A program made the translations under genes and the position numbers. The notes under the pieces are model-generated. The model was not told the origin of the DNA and did no database searches. It saw only the letters and a program-made list of their open reading frames with translations. From positions 1-38,329 of the forward strand of contig CAUJKL010000889.1 of the NCBI GenBank assembly GCA_963204995.1: a stretch of 38,329 nt of DNA, given 5' to 3'. Shown piece by piece: positions 25,691 to 35,549 of the stretch (its first letter is position 1; each line of letters begins with the position of its first letter). The DNA is from Planctomycetota bacterium (GTDB lineage: Bacteria > Planctomycetota > Planctomycetia > Pirellulales > Pirellulaceae).

Positions 25691-28579
25691 ATGCTTAACC
25701 AAACATCAACGACCTCACTCCAGATAGCGATTTGCTTTGTTGCGGTTGCTGCATCCATCGGTCGCGCGGACGAACCGATCCCCTCCGACCTTCAAATCAG
25801 CGGTGTTTACCCGCATCTGACGACATACGGGATCTACAGCCAGGACGGCGGGCACTTCAAAGAGGGGCATAATGAATGCGGCATCGGGGCCGTCGTGCCC
25901 TGGGCGGGCAAGCTCTGGATGGTGAACTATGCTCCGCACATGCCGCATGGCAGCGAGCACAAGCTGTACTCGATCGACGAAGATTTTAAGCTGACGATCC
26001 ATCCCGAAAGCGTCGGTGGAACGCCTGCCGCGCGAATGATACACCGCGAGTCGAAGCAACTGCTGATCGGGCACTATTTGATCGACGAGCGCGGCAAAGT
26101 ACGAGTCATCTCGCCGACGCAGATGCCCGGTCGACTGACCGCGATCGCACGGCATCTGACCGACCCGGCCCACATGGTCTACTACATCGACATGGAAGGC
26201 ATGATCTACGAAGTCAATGTTCACACTTTGGAATCGAAGCTCCTCTTCAAGAAGCCCGTCCCCGGCTGGCATGGAAAGGGTGGATACACCTCGCAAGGAC
26301 GACTGGTCGTTTCAAATAACGGCGAATACAAAGCCGGCTCGTACGACGAATTAGTTGTCGGCGGCCCAGCCCAGAACAGGGACGAAGTGGGAGTCCTGGC
26401 CGAATGGGACGGCGCGCAATGGAGCATCGTCGAACGTCGCCAATTCACCGATGTGACCGGCCCCGATGGCATCTACGGCGGAACGGATAGCGGCTCGCCG
26501 CTCTGGGCAATCGGCTGGGATCGTCGCAGTCTGCGTTTGAAGTTGCTCGACAAGGGAAAGTGGTATACGTACCTCTTACCCAAGGCGGCTCACAACAACG
26601 ATCCGATTCACGGTTGGTATACGGAATGGCCGCGCATCCGCGAGATCGGTGGCGGCAGATTGATGATGGACATGCACGGCATGTTCTTTGATTTCCCAAA
26701 AACTTTTTCTCGGGCCAATACCGCGGGCATTCGCCCCATCGCGAGCCACCTTCGCTATGTGCCCGACTTCTGCGAGTGGAACGGGCAGCTCGTCTTGGCC
26801 TCCGACGAGACAAGTATTCAAGGCAATCCACTGGCGGGGCAACCGCAAAGCAATTTGTGGTTTGGTTCGGTCGACGAGTTGAAGTCGTGGGGGCCCGCGA
26901 GCGCTTACGGCGGGCCTTGGGTCGGCGATGAGGTGCAGGCCGGCGTCGCCTCGGAACCGTTCTTAATCTCGGGTTTTGATCGACGATGCTTGCACCTCTC
27001 CGTGGGGCGGGAGGTGAAGAATGAAACGGCGAAGTACGGCTTGCGAGCCACCGATCAGCAACCGATTCACTTCCTCCCTGACGCGTTGGCTTTACTTCCG
27101 CGCGTGACGGTCGACCGAGGCGACTGGCACAAACCAGCCCCCGGCTACTCATTCACCATCGATAAGCCTGCCATCGTTTACTTGGCAGTCGATCGACGTG
27201 GCGAACCGAAGTTGAGCTCGGAGTGGATCGCGACAGAGATGACGTTAACTTGGGGCGAGAATCATGAAGATCAAATCTACAAACGATCGTTCGATGCAGG
27301 CTTAGTCGAGATTCCGGGTAACGCGACGGAGCACCTCAAAGGCTCATTCGGCATGCCGCATACGGCGTTCGTCGCATCCATCGCTGAGTCCGCAAAGATT
27401 AAGGCCGCTCCCGGGGCTTACGTGTCTCAGCCCGTTCAAAACGCAACGAGTCAAATCGCGGCAGCTGCGGGCGAGACTTCGGTGCGTGGTCGACTTGAGT
27501 TTCGGCTCGAGATTGATCGTTTAGGAACTGGCGAATGGGAACTTTATGACACGATCGCTCCGGAGGCTGGCTACGTCGCCAATGAGATTCCAGCCGACAC
27601 CGCAGCCGAATGGATGCGAATTATTCCGAATCAGGATTGCGTCGCGACAGCGTATTTTCATTTGACCGATGGTTCCCCAACTGATCGCTCGGTCGACGCC
27701 GCGATGTTCGCCGGACTGGCTGATGTAAGCTCGCAAGACACATTGGCTGCCTTGCTCTACGCGGCAAAGAAGAACCGCAACTTGCAACTCATCGCCAAGG
27801 ATGATCAGTTCCTGCAATTCACGAAGGACACCTTTGCGTTTACCGGCGACGAGCCCGATGTCGAACTCAAGAAGCTGCTGGTGGTTGAACCCGAGTTCAC
27901 GGTGGATAAGGCTTCGGTGATACTTGAAGTCGGCACGCGTCGCATGCGGTTGCCGAAAGGCGACGCTGCGTTCGACAAGCCGTTCGCCACTGGCTGGCCG
28001 CGCGGCAGTCGTGAAGTCGAATCGGAGCGACACTTAGCCAACATTCACGGAACGTTCTACGAAGTCCCGCTGCTAACCAACGGCAGCCCGCCCGCGTTTC
28101 AACTGATGCGTCCGGTTGCCAGTCATACCAAACAGATCACCGACTTTTGCTCGTGGAATGGCTTATTGGTGCTATCGGGCGTTCGCCAGGATGCGACGCC
28201 GGACGGACATGTGTTTATCGACCCCAAGCAGCACGCTGGTTTGTGGTTCGGGGCAGTTGATGATCTTTGGAAGCTTGGCAAGCCCGTTGGTCGGGGCGGG
28301 CCTTGGTACGAGTCGGAAGTAAAAGCAGGCGTTCCTTCCGATGCCTATTTAATGACAGGTTATGATCAACGGACTTTGACGTTGAAGTCAGATCGTGACG
28401 TGCAGATCGTCGCGGAGATCGACTTCGATCATCAAACCACTTGGCATCCGTACAAGACTTTTCCTGTCGTCGCGGGCGAATCGATTAGCTACAAGTTCCC
28501 CGACAACTTCAGCGCCCATTGGATTCGTTTCAAGGCGAGCGCGGACTGCACGGCCACGGCTTGGCTCGAGTATGACTAG
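25691..28579 (+). CDS. Large exported planctomycete protein with internal duplication
   Basis: 962 residues from the ATG at 25691 (AAAGGT upstream). An upstream extension of the open frame to 25556 is unlikely, since the residues there look random and this start begins a signal peptide (residues 1-25, cleavage near GRA). No known catalytic motif. The sequence is rich in beta-strand patterns with many Trp and Tyr. A module of about 150 residues occurs twice: MHGMFFDFP, ASHLRYVPDFCEWNGQLVL, NLWFGSVDEL, GGPWVGDEVQAGV and SGFDRR (about 328-441), and IHGTFYEVP, DFCSWNGLLVL, LWFGAVDDL, GGPWYESEVKAGV and TGYDQR (about 785-903). The architecture suggests a beta-propeller-like periplasmic protein of unknown role. 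It is not recognisably linked to its neighbours. Confidence 0.85.
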   Translation: MLNQTSTTSLQIAICFVAVAASIGRADEPIPSDLQISGVYPHLTTYGIYSQDGGHFKEGHNECGIGAVVPWAGKLWMVNYAPHMPHGSEHKLYSIDEDFKLTIHPESVGGTPAARMIHRESKQLLIGHYLIDERGKVRVISPTQMPGRLTAIARHLTDPAHMVYYIDMEGMIYEVNVHTLESKLLFKKPVPGWHGKGGYTSQGRLVVSNNGEYKAGSYDELVVGGPAQNRDEVGVLAEWDGAQWSIVERRQFTDVTGPDGIYGGTDSGSPLWAIGWDRRSLRLKLLDKGKWYTYLLPKAAHNNDPIHGWYTEWPRIREIGGGRLMMDMHGMFFDFPKTFSRANTAGIRPIASHLRYVPDFCEWNGQLVLASDETSIQGNPLAGQPQSNLWFGSVDELKSWGPASAYGGPWVGDEVQAGVASEPFLISGFDRRCLHLSVGREVKNETAKYGLRATDQQPIHFLPDALALLPRVTVDRGDWHKPAPGYSFTIDKPAIVYLAVDRRGEPKLSSEWIATEMTLTWGENHEDQIYKRSFDAGLVEIPGNATEHLKGSFGMPHTAFVASIAESAKIKAAPGAYVSQPVQNATSQIAAAAGETSVRGRLEFRLEIDRLGTGEWELYDTIAPEAGYVANEIPADTAAEWMRIIPNQDCVATAYFHLTDGSPTDRSVDAAMFAGLADVSSQDTLAALLYAAKKNRNLQLIAKDDQFLQFTKDTFAFTGDEPDVELKKLLVVEPEFTVDKASVILEVGTRRMRLPKGDAAFDKPFATGWPRGSREVESERHLANIHGTFYEVPLLTNGSPPAFQLMRPVASHTKQITDFCSWNGLLVLSGVRQDATPDGHVFIDPKQHAGLWFGAVDDLWKLGKPVGRGGPWYESEVKAGVPSDAYLMTGYDQRTLTLKSDRDVQIVAEIDFDHQTTWHPYKTFPVVAGESISYKFPDNFSAHWIRFKASADCTATAWLEYD

Positions 28580-28636
28580 AACCAACTCGAACTGAACCTC
28601 GCCAACGATCTCAACATCCGAGCAGGCCCGCAATCC

Positions 28637-28663
28637 GGGAACATGCCGTAGCGGCGTGTTCCC
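28637..28663. repeat. 12-bp hairpin downstream of the 962-residue protein gene
   Basis: GGGAACATGCCG (28637-28648) and CGGCGTGTTCCC (28652-28663) pair over 12 bp with one mismatch around a 3-nt loop, 58 nt after the stop at 28579. The rest of the gap 28580-29030 shows only another small palindrome (GGATG/CATCC near 28730-28750) and no gene. Confidence 0.6.
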
Positions 28664-29030
28664 ACCGAGTCTGACGTACCGATTCGAACGCTGTTCAACT
28701 CACCTGGTGCTTTATTGGATTAGCCCGGATGATTCACAGCATCCGTGGAGCGTATCAAGCGAACCGTTGCCGCGCCGGAACTTCGGTTGCAAATCGCGGC
28801 GGTCTCGATGGCGCAAAGCGTTCCAGTACAAATAGGTTTGCGCAGCTACGGCATGGGTTTGCGACCTCGGTTCGGCCTACGTGAAGTGGCGGCTGATTTG
28901 CGAAGCGTTTCGGATAAGATAGCTGGCTCTCGCTTTACAAAAGTCGGTTGTGACGAATCTGGACCGGTTCATGAAGAAACCGAGCTAGGGAAGCCGGTGG
29001 CGAGGATCACGTCTCTCGAAAGGAAAGCAC

Positions 29031-30533
29031 TTGAAACTAGCAATCGGGACGGTCGACGCGACAATACTGATCGCCTACTTGGTCGGAGTTGTCTTGCTGG
29101 GCGTTTGGATAGGAAGTGGCAAGAAAAACCTCTCGGGCTACTTGCTCGGTGGACGCGACTTGCCGTGGTGGGCGATCCTCGGCTCGATCGTCGCCACGGA
29201 AACCAGCACGGCGACCTTCCTTAGTGTCCCTGGCATCGCGTTCGCCCAAGGCGGCGATTTGCGATTTCTGCAAGTTGCGTTTGGCTTCATCTGTGGTCGC
29301 GTTATCGTCGCTCTTGTTTTGCTGCCACAATACTTTCAAGGTGAACTCTATTCGGCGTACGAAGTTTTGGAGAAGCGATTCGGCGGAGCTACTCAGCGCG
29401 TCGCGTCGCTGATGTTTCTCGTGGCCCGTAACCTGGGCGATGGATTGCGGCTGTTTCTGGCCGGGATCGCGATGGAGAAAGTCATCGGGCTCGATTTGCA
29501 TGTGTGCATTACGATCATCGGCATTGCCACGATCATCTACACATTCTTCGGCGGTATGAAAGCCGTGGTCTGGAGCGACTGCCTTCAATTTGTGGTTTAC
29601 ATCACGGGCGGGATTCTTGCACTCGCGATTCTCGTGCGGTCGTTTCCCGGCGGTGTAAGCGAACTTGTCGAGTTCGGTGAAACGACGGGCCGATTTCAAT
29701 TGTTCGACTTTCGAGTGCTTCCGGCCGACGGATTCTCGCTGTTGACCGAGCCGTTTACATTTTGGGCAGGGCTGTTCGGAGGAGCCGTATTGACGCTTGG
29801 AACGCATGGTACGGATCAGATGATGGTCCAGCGTTACTTGTGTACGCGAAGTGTGCGGCAAGCCGGATTGGCGTTGATCCTCAGCGGCTGCGTCGTGTTC
29901 TTGCAGTTCACATTATTCCTGCTACTGGGTGTTGCTTTGGCGTGCTTCTACACGAAGGTCTCGCCGCAAACGTTCGTGTACAACGACGAGGTGTTCGCCA
30001 CGTTCATCGTCGAGCATCTTCCGGTCGGCTTGATCGGGATCACTTTAGCGGCCGTGTTCGCGGCGGCGATGTCGACGCTGTCGAGTTCACTGAACTCTTC
30101 CGCCGCCGCTGCCGTGAACGATATCTATCAACCGCGAGCCAAGCAAATAGACGACGAAATCGCAAACGCTCATCGGCTGACGCTAAGCCGTTGGCTGACC
30201 GTTTTGTTTGGCATGTTGCAAATCGGCGTTGGGATCGGGGCCAGCCACATCTCTCGCAGTGTCGTCAACGACGCTTTAGCCATCGCGGGATTCACGGCCG
30301 GTATCCTGTTGGGGATCTTTGCGTTGGGAATCCTAACCAGGCGGACGAACCAGCGCGGTGCCTTGGTCGGCATGTTGGCCGGCATTGCAGTCCTAAGCTT
30401 TATCAAGTTCGGTACATCGACGGCGTGGACCTGGTATGCGATCATTGGTGCCTTTACAACTTTCACGGTAGGTTATTGCGCCAGTCTGCTCATGACCGCC
30501 GCTTCCGATGAATCGCACCAAGAGGTTTCCTAA
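29031..30533 (+). CDS. Sodium:solute symporter (SSS family)
   Basis: 500 residues from a TTG start with AAAGGAAA about 8 nt upstream; there is no better ATG nearby. It is a polytopic membrane protein of the SSS family: GGRDLPWWAILGSIVATETS at the first helices, FGGMKAVVWSDCLQ, and AAAMSTLSSSLNSSAAA, which lies in the sodium-binding region of this fold. Its stop TAA overlaps the next ATG as TAATG. Members transport sugars, sialic acid, myo-inositol or amino acids. The linked NamZ genes suggest an amino sugar or muropeptide fragment as substrate, which is inference. Confidence 0.92.
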   Translation: MKLAIGTVDATILIAYLVGVVLLGVWIGSGKKNLSGYLLGGRDLPWWAILGSIVATETSTATFLSVPGIAFAQGGDLRFLQVAFGFICGRVIVALVLLPQYFQGELYSAYEVLEKRFGGATQRVASLMFLVARNLGDGLRLFLAGIAMEKVIGLDLHVCITIIGIATIIYTFFGGMKAVVWSDCLQFVVYITGGILALAILVRSFPGGVSELVEFGETTGRFQLFDFRVLPADGFSLLTEPFTFWAGLFGGAVLTLGTHGTDQMMVQRYLCTRSVRQAGLALILSGCVVFLQFTLFLLLGVALACFYTKVSPQTFVYNDEVFATFIVEHLPVGLIGITLAAVFAAAMSTLSSSLNSSAAAAVNDIYQPRAKQIDDEIANAHRLTLSRWLTVLFGMLQIGVGIGASHISRSVVNDALAIAGFTAGILLGIFALGILTRRTNQRGALVGMLAGIAVLSFIKFGTSTAWTWYAIIGAFTTFTVGYCASLLMTAASDESHQEVS

Positions 30534-31762
30534 TGGCTCGCCGCACGATGTTCGCGTTGTTGTTGACTCTGGCCGTTGGCAGCGAGTCCGTTGTTCAAGC
30601 TGAAGAGCGAGTCGAAGCGCCGGCTCCACTGAACGTCCTGACCGGGATCGATGTCCTGCAACGGGATGACTTTCGCCAATTGGCGGGACGAAACGTTGGC
30701 TTGATCACGAATCACACGGGGCTCAATCAAGCGGGCGTTTCCACGGTCGAACTGCTTCATGCCGCGAAGCAAGTCAATCTCGTCGCCTTGTTCAGCCCCG
30801 AGCACGGCTTCGCGGGCAAGCTGGATACGGCGAAGATCGGCGACGCGCGCGACCAGCTAACGGGGCTGAAGATTCACAGTCTGTACGGCGAGTCGCGAGC
30901 GCCGACCGCAGAGAGCTTGCAAGGCGTCGACACGCTCGTGTTCGACATCCAGGACATCGGCACGCGGTTCTACACTTACATTTCCACGATGGGAAATGCG
31001 ATGAAGGCCGCTGCCGAGCACAACGTTCGCTTCGTCGTGTTGGATCGCCCCAACCCGATCGGCGGCAGCGAAGTGCAAGGTCCGGTACTCGATGTCGGCA
31101 GCGAGTCGTTCGTCGGCTTTTACCCGATGCCGGTGCGACATGGGATGACGATCGGAGAACTCGCCCGGATGTTCAATGCCGAGCTGAAGTTTGATTTGCA
31201 ACTGGAAGTTATCGCGGTGGAAGGCTGGCGGCGTGCCGACTTCTTCGACGCGACAGGACTGGTTTGGACCAATCCGTCCCCCAACATGCGCAGCCTGACA
31301 CAAGCCCATCTCTATCCTGGAATCGGATTGTTGGAAACGACGAATCTTTCGGTGGGACGCGGCACGGATACGCCCTTCGAGGTGATCGGTGCTCCGTGGA
31401 TCGAGCCTCGTTCGCTCGCCCGGGAATTGAATTCCGCTAGTCTTGCAGGCGTACGCTTCGTTCCGATCCGCTTCGCGCCGGATGACAGTAAGTTCAAAGA
31501 GGAGTTGTGTGGCGGCATCAATTTCATCGTTACGAACCGCGACAACTTCGATCCGCTCGCGACCGGGCTAACGGTTGCCGTCACACTTCGTCGGCTCTAC
31601 CCCAACGACTGGGAGACCGCTTCGCTGAATCGGTTGCTGGCGAACGTCGAGACTCGCGATGCGATTCTCGCTGGCAAGTCGGTCACCGAGATTCGAGAAG
31701 GCTATGAAGCCGGCTTGCAAAGTTTCAAGAGTCGACGATCGGCGTATCTGATCTATGACTAG
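30533..31762 (+). CDS. Exported DUF1343 / NamZ-type exo-beta-N-acetylmuramidase (GH171 family)
   Basis: 409 residues with a signal peptide (residues 1-23). DUF1343 signature blocks: FSPEHGF with Glu90, GTRFYTYISTMG, DRPNPIGG, VRHGMTIGE, and LLETTNLSVGRGTDTPFE. The founding member is B. subtilis NamZ (YbbC), an exo-lytic beta-N-acetylmuramidase that frees MurNAc from glycan ends. It is translationally coupled to the symporter upstream (TAATG) and overlaps the next gene by 8 nt. The signal peptide places it outside the cytosol, where it could trim peptidoglycan before uptake. Function is by family, not shown here. Confidence 0.9.
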   Translation: MARRTMFALLLTLAVGSESVVQAEERVEAPAPLNVLTGIDVLQRDDFRQLAGRNVGLITNHTGLNQAGVSTVELLHAAKQVNLVALFSPEHGFAGKLDTAKIGDARDQLTGLKIHSLYGESRAPTAESLQGVDTLVFDIQDIGTRFYTYISTMGNAMKAAAEHNVRFVVLDRPNPIGGSEVQGPVLDVGSESFVGFYPMPVRHGMTIGELARMFNAELKFDLQLEVIAVEGWRRADFFDATGLVWTNPSPNMRSLTQAHLYPGIGLLETTNLSVGRGTDTPFEVIGAPWIEPRSLARELNSASLAGVRFVPIRFAPDDSKFKEELCGGINFIVTNRDNFDPLATGLTVAVTLRRLYPNDWETASLNRLLANVETRDAILAGKSVTEIREGYEAGLQSFKSRRSAYLIYD

Positions 31763-32945
31763 CGAATTCACACTCGGCTTGGAACGATGTGCCGCCGAAC
31801 GACCAGCGATGCTCGATGGGGTTCGCTTTGGTCTGCTGATGAATCGAGCGTCTGTCGATCGCGACCTGCGATTTGCCTGCGACGTGTTGAGCGACGCCTA
31901 TCCGGGGCAACTGGCGGCGTTGTTTACTCCACAGCACGGTCTGTGGGGCGATGCGCAAGCGAACATGATCGAAACCGATCACGGTTGGCACTCGCGACTG
32001 AACGTGCCGATTTACAGTCTGTATAGCGCCACGCGAACACCGACGGCCGAGATGCTCACAGGCTTGGATTGCCTGGTCATCGATCTGCAAGATGTCGGTA
32101 CGCGAGTTTATACGTTTGTGTGGACCGTGTTGGAATGTCTCAAAGCTTGTGCGGCGGCGGGAGTCTCGGTGCTGGTTCTCGACCGCCCGAATCCTATCGG
32201 CGGCTGCCTCGTTGAAGGGCCAATGCTTGACCTTGCGTTCCGCAGCTTTGTCGGCGGCGCGAGCATTCCGATGCGACACGGCTTGACGATCGGCGAACTC
32301 GTGAGGTTATTGAACTCCGAGCAAGCGATTGGTGCGAAGCTTGAAGTTATCGCCTTGGCAAATTGGTCGCCATCACAAACCTTCGCCGCATTCGGACGGA
32401 CATGGATTCCGCCGTCGCCGAATTTGCCGCGTGCCGAGTCGGCATTGGTCTATCCCGGCCAGGTGCTATTGGAGGGGACGAACCTCTCGGAGGGACGCGG
32501 CACGACGATGCCGTTCGAAGTGACCGGCGCACCGTTCATCGATGCAGAGTTACTTTGTCGTGACATGAACGACCATCAGTTGCCGGGCGTGCGGTTCTTA
32601 CCACTCATCTTCCGACCGACGTTTGACAAGTGGGCGGGCGAGTCGTGCCAGGGCGTGTCGATTCACGTGACGGATGGCAGCGCATTTCGCCCCTATCGAA
32701 CCACGGTCGCGCTGCTTGCAGCCGTACAGCGACGCTGGCATGAACAATTCGAGTGGCTCGCTCCACCTTACGAATACGAGACACAACTGCCTCCGATCGA
32801 CATCATCTCCGGGAGTGCGCGTCTGCGTACGTTGTTGAACTCAGATGACCAGACCTCGATCTTGTCTTGTCCGCTCTCGCCATGGCAAGCACGCGTTTCC
32901 GACGCCATACTTTACGACTCGGCGGATCGGCGATTTGTGAATTAG
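31755..32945 (+). CDS. Second DUF1343 / NamZ-type protein, no signal peptide
   Basis: 396 residues. Blocks parallel the upstream paralogue: FTPQHGL, GTRVYTFVWTVLE, DRPNPIGG, MRHGLTIGE, and LLEGTNLSEGRGTTMPFE. It begins MTSEFTLGLERCAAE with no hydrophobic leader, so it is probably cytosolic, unlike its paralogue. Where the first copy has Glu90 in PEHG this copy has Gln60 in PQHG, so the two may differ in chemistry or substrate. It overlaps the upstream gene by 8 nt and closes the operon; a convergent gene stop lies only 2 nt further on. Confidence 0.9.
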   Translation: MTSEFTLGLERCAAERPAMLDGVRFGLLMNRASVDRDLRFACDVLSDAYPGQLAALFTPQHGLWGDAQANMIETDHGWHSRLNVPIYSLYSATRTPTAEMLTGLDCLVIDLQDVGTRVYTFVWTVLECLKACAAAGVSVLVLDRPNPIGGCLVEGPMLDLAFRSFVGGASIPMRHGLTIGELVRLLNSEQAIGAKLEVIALANWSPSQTFAAFGRTWIPPSPNLPRAESALVYPGQVLLEGTNLSEGRGTTMPFEVTGAPFIDAELLCRDMNDHQLPGVRFLPLIFRPTFDKWAGESCQGVSIHVTDGSAFRPYRTTVALLAAVQRRWHEQFEWLAPPYEYETQLPPIDIISGSARLRTLLNSDDQTSILSCPLSPWQARVSDAILYDSADRRFVN

Positions 32946-32947
32946 GC

Positions 32948-33667
32948 TCACTCGCCCACCCCGCGACCTTCCGAAAGATAAAGCAGCGCACCGCAGCTCT
33001 TGCAAAACACAGCCTTGGACATATACAACTCGTTCATCATGTTCGGGGTCAACATCTGGTAGCAGCCACCGCAGACTTCGCCGTCGACTTCAGCCAGTGC
33101 TTCCTCGCCGCGAACGCGTGCGACACGGGCATAGTCCGCTTTGTACTCGGTCGGCAGGTTTTCTTCAGCTTCTTTCAACTCGTTCAAAACGCGAGCGAGT
33201 TCCGATTCAAGATTTGCTTGCTCACCCTCGACGCGCCCCTTCACTTTACCTGTCTCGGCCTTCGCCGCGACTAAGTCCGCTTCTGCCTTCTTGACCTTGG
33301 CAGCGAGTTGGTCAATCTTTTCCAGCGATTCAAGGATCTCGTCCTCGAGGACCAGATTCGCCTGCTGATCCGCAGCGATCTGATCTTTCAGCATTTGAAA
33401 TTCTTTGTTGCTGTTTGCAGTATTTAACTTGGTCTTCAAGTCGGCGATCTTTGCTTCGCGCGACTTCAACTGCAATTGTTTAGCATCGCTGGCAACGCGT
33501 GCTTTCTTATGTGCTTCTTTCGCGTCTGCCGCGTCCGTTTCCATGCGTCGCAGCACGCCTTCGGAGGCAGCGACTTGCTTGGGACCACGATCCAATCGTC
33601 CTCGCAGGTCCGTCAACTGCTTGTGGATTCGATGCAGATCGCGGAGTGCTGTGCCTGAAATATTCAT
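32948..33667 (-). CDS. Coiled-coil protein with C-terminal C4 zinc ribbon (zf-RING_7/DUF164 type)
   Basis: 239 residues. Residues about 10-180 form a long antiparallel coiled coil of heptads (LKDQIAADQQANLVLEDEI and similar). The C-terminus has a zinc ribbon with CGGC (Cys199, Cys202) and CKSC (Cys222, Cys225). The family includes chlamydial CdsZ. It is usually thought to bind nucleic acid or protein, but its role is unsettled. GAGG precedes the ATG. The stop almost touches the convergent NamZ gene. It lies downstream of the rpoD terminator. Confidence 0.92.
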   Translation of the reverse strand: MNISGTALRDLHRIHKQLTDLRGRLDRGPKQVAASEGVLRRMETDAADAKEAHKKARVASDAKQLQLKSREAKIADLKTKLNTANSNKEFQMLKDQIAADQQANLVLEDEILESLEKIDQLAAKVKKAEADLVAAKAETGKVKGRVEGEQANLESELARVLNELKEAEENLPTEYKADYARVARVRGEEALAEVDGEVCGGCYQMLTPNMMNELYMSKAVFCKSCGALLYLSEGRGVGE

Positions 33668-33731
33668 TTGATTACCTCACTTAATAAATACGAATGATTT
33701 CCAATGTTTGTTTCGAGTGCGCGGCGCGCAC

Positions 33732-33760
33732 AAAAAAACCGCTGATCCGAAGATCAGCGG
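33732..33760 (-). terminator. Rho-independent terminator of the dnaG-rpoD operon
   Basis: On the minus strand, CCGCTGATC, a TTCG loop and GATCAGCGG form a perfect 9-bp stem, followed at once by seven T. It lies 72 nt after the rpoD stop. Confidence 0.93.
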
Positions 33761-33831
33761 CTTGAATTGACGTTTCAATGCCCGCAGCAGTTCGCGAAGA
33801 AAACTCGCAACTGAAGTCGGTCGCAGGCTCG

Positions 33832-35493
33832 TTAGCTCGCCACCGGGCTCCCCAAAAAGCCTTCGAGCTGCTGACTTCGCACGGGATGCTGCAGCTTACG
33901 AAGCGCTTTTGCTTCGATCTGCCGCACGCGTTCTCGCGTGACTTTGAAGATCCGCCCCACTTCTTCCAAAGTGTACGTATACCCATCGCCCAGTCCGTAC
34001 CGCAGCCGAACGATCTCTCGCTCGCGGTAAGTGAGGGTCTTGAGCAGGCCTTCAATTTTGTCACGTAAAATGCCATTACTTGCGTTCTTGATCGGATTGT
34101 CCGAGGTCGCGTCTTCGATAAACTCGCCGAAGCTACAGTCGTCGCCTTCGCCAACCGGTCGATCTAGACTAACCGGATGTCGGCCGATGTCCATGACCCG
34201 TTTCACTTCATCCAAGCTGAATCCAGCTCGTCTGGCCAGCTCTTCGGTCGTGGGCTCGCGACGCATTTCCTGCTGCATCTTCTTCTGAATATTGCGCAAC
34301 TTCGATAGTACGTCAATCATGTGTACCGGAATTCGGATCGTGCGAGCCTGGTCTGCGATCGCTCGCGTGATGGCCTGACGTATCCACCAAGTGGCGTAGG
34401 TCGAGAACTTGAAACCTCGGCGATATTCGTATTTATCGACCGCTCGCATCAAGCCGGTGTTCCCTTCCTGGATCAGGTCCAGAAAGCTGAGGCCGCGATT
34501 GCGATATTTTTTCGCGATCGAAACGACCAGCCGCAAGTTGCCGCTCGAAAGTTGCCGTTTGACGGCTTCGTACTCGGTATACTGGCGACGAACCGTGATG
34601 CAACGACGCTTCAAGCCGCGCGGGCTTTCTTGCGTCTTCATCATCAAGTCGCGCAGTTCGCGACGCAGAATCGCCCGCTCGCCGTGGAAGGTTGGATCGT
34701 CACCGATCATTTCAAGGCGATTGCGGACCTGCTCCATTCGCGCCGAAAATCGTTCCAGTTCCTTCATGATCGGATGCACACGACGCGTGCGCAGGCTGAG
34801 TTCTTCCACCAACACCAGGCACTTTTTGCGTCGCCGCAAGAATGCCTTGCGAATGGCGCGGGATTCCTCCGGTGTTGTCGATTTGCGAATTAACTTGGCG
34901 AAGTCGCGTTTGTTCAGATCCAACAGACGCTCGAGCGACTTTAAGTTCTGCGGCATGCGAGCCAGGATCTGTTCCTTGGTCAGCTGTTCGGTCAGCGACA
35001 CTTTGATCGTCCGATCGAAGGGCAACTCGCCATGATAGACCTTCGTCAGCGTGTCGACCGTGCAACGCATGGCGTAGTCACAGCTGAGCAGCGTGCGACG
35101 AAACAGCTTGCGAGTCAGTTCGATCTTCTTGGCCAGCGAGATTTCTTCGTCACGCGTGAGCAGCGGGATCACTGCCATCTGGCTCAGATACATGCGAATT
35201 GGATCGTCGCTGAGTTTCGGTGCGTCTTCCGCCGAGAGCAACTGCGGGCCGGGTTCTTTGTCTTCCGAATCGTCGGCCGACTGTGCTTTTAGTTCTTCGT
35301 CGTCGAAGCCGTCGTCGGGAGCTTCCTCGACCAGTTCGATACCGAGTTCTTCGAGAACACTTAAGAGACTGTCAAGCTTCTCCGGACTGACGTCTTCGTC
35401 CGGCAGATAGGCGTTGACTTGGTCGTAGGTGAGATAACCTTGGGCTTTGCCATTGGCGATGAGTTCTTGGTGGTCTTTGGTCTGGACTTCCAT
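33832..35493 (-). CDS. rpoD: Primary sigma factor RpoD (sigma-70)
   Basis: 553 residues. The acidic N-terminus corresponds to region 1.1, [10 protein letters not shown] is region 1.2, [20 protein letters not shown] with [19 protein letters not shown] is region 2, then [19 protein letters not shown] (2.3-2.4), region 3, and region 4.2 in [21 protein letters not shown] non-conserved insert of roughly 190 residues, rich in Arg and Lys, separates regions 1.2 and 2, as in some planctomycete sigma factors. GGAGGG lies upstream of the ATG. It follows dnaG by 56 nt in the classic macromolecular-synthesis order, without rpsU. Confidence 0.97.
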   Translation of the reverse strand: MEVQTKDHQELIANGKAQGYLTYDQVNAYLPDEDVSPEKLDSLLSVLEELGIELVEEAPDDGFDDEELKAQSADDSEDKEPGPQLLSAEDAPKLSDDPIRMYLSQMAVIPLLTRDEEISLAKKIELTRKLFRRTLLSCDYAMRCTVDTLTKVYHGELPFDRTIKVSLTEQLTKEQILARMPQNLKSLERLLDLNKRDFAKLIRKSTTPEESRAIRKAFLRRRKKCLVLVEELSLRTRRVHPIMKELERFSARMEQVRNRLEMIGDDPTFHGERAILRRELRDLMMKTQESPRGLKRRCITVRRQYTEYEAVKRQLSSGNLRLVVSIAKKYRNRGLSFLDLIQEGNTGLMRAVDKYEYRRGFKFSTYATWWIRQAITRAIADQARTIRIPVHMIDVLSKLRNIQKKMQQEMRREPTTEELARRAGFSLDEVKRVMDIGRHPVSLDRPVGEGDDCSFGEFIEDATSDNPIKNASNGILRDKIEGLLKTLTYREREIVRLRYGLGDGYTYTLEEVGRIFKVTRERVRQIEAKALRKLQHPVRSQQLEGFLGSPVAS

Positions 35494-35549
35494 CTGTCAT
35501 TTCCCTCCGCACTATCCTGTGCTTCAAGGACACGACGCGACAATGGCAG

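Noticed and set aside
28580-29030. Possible tRNA or small RNA gene in the 450-nt gap
   Set aside because: No cloverleaf or conserved TPsiC-like segment could be found; only short hairpins are visible.
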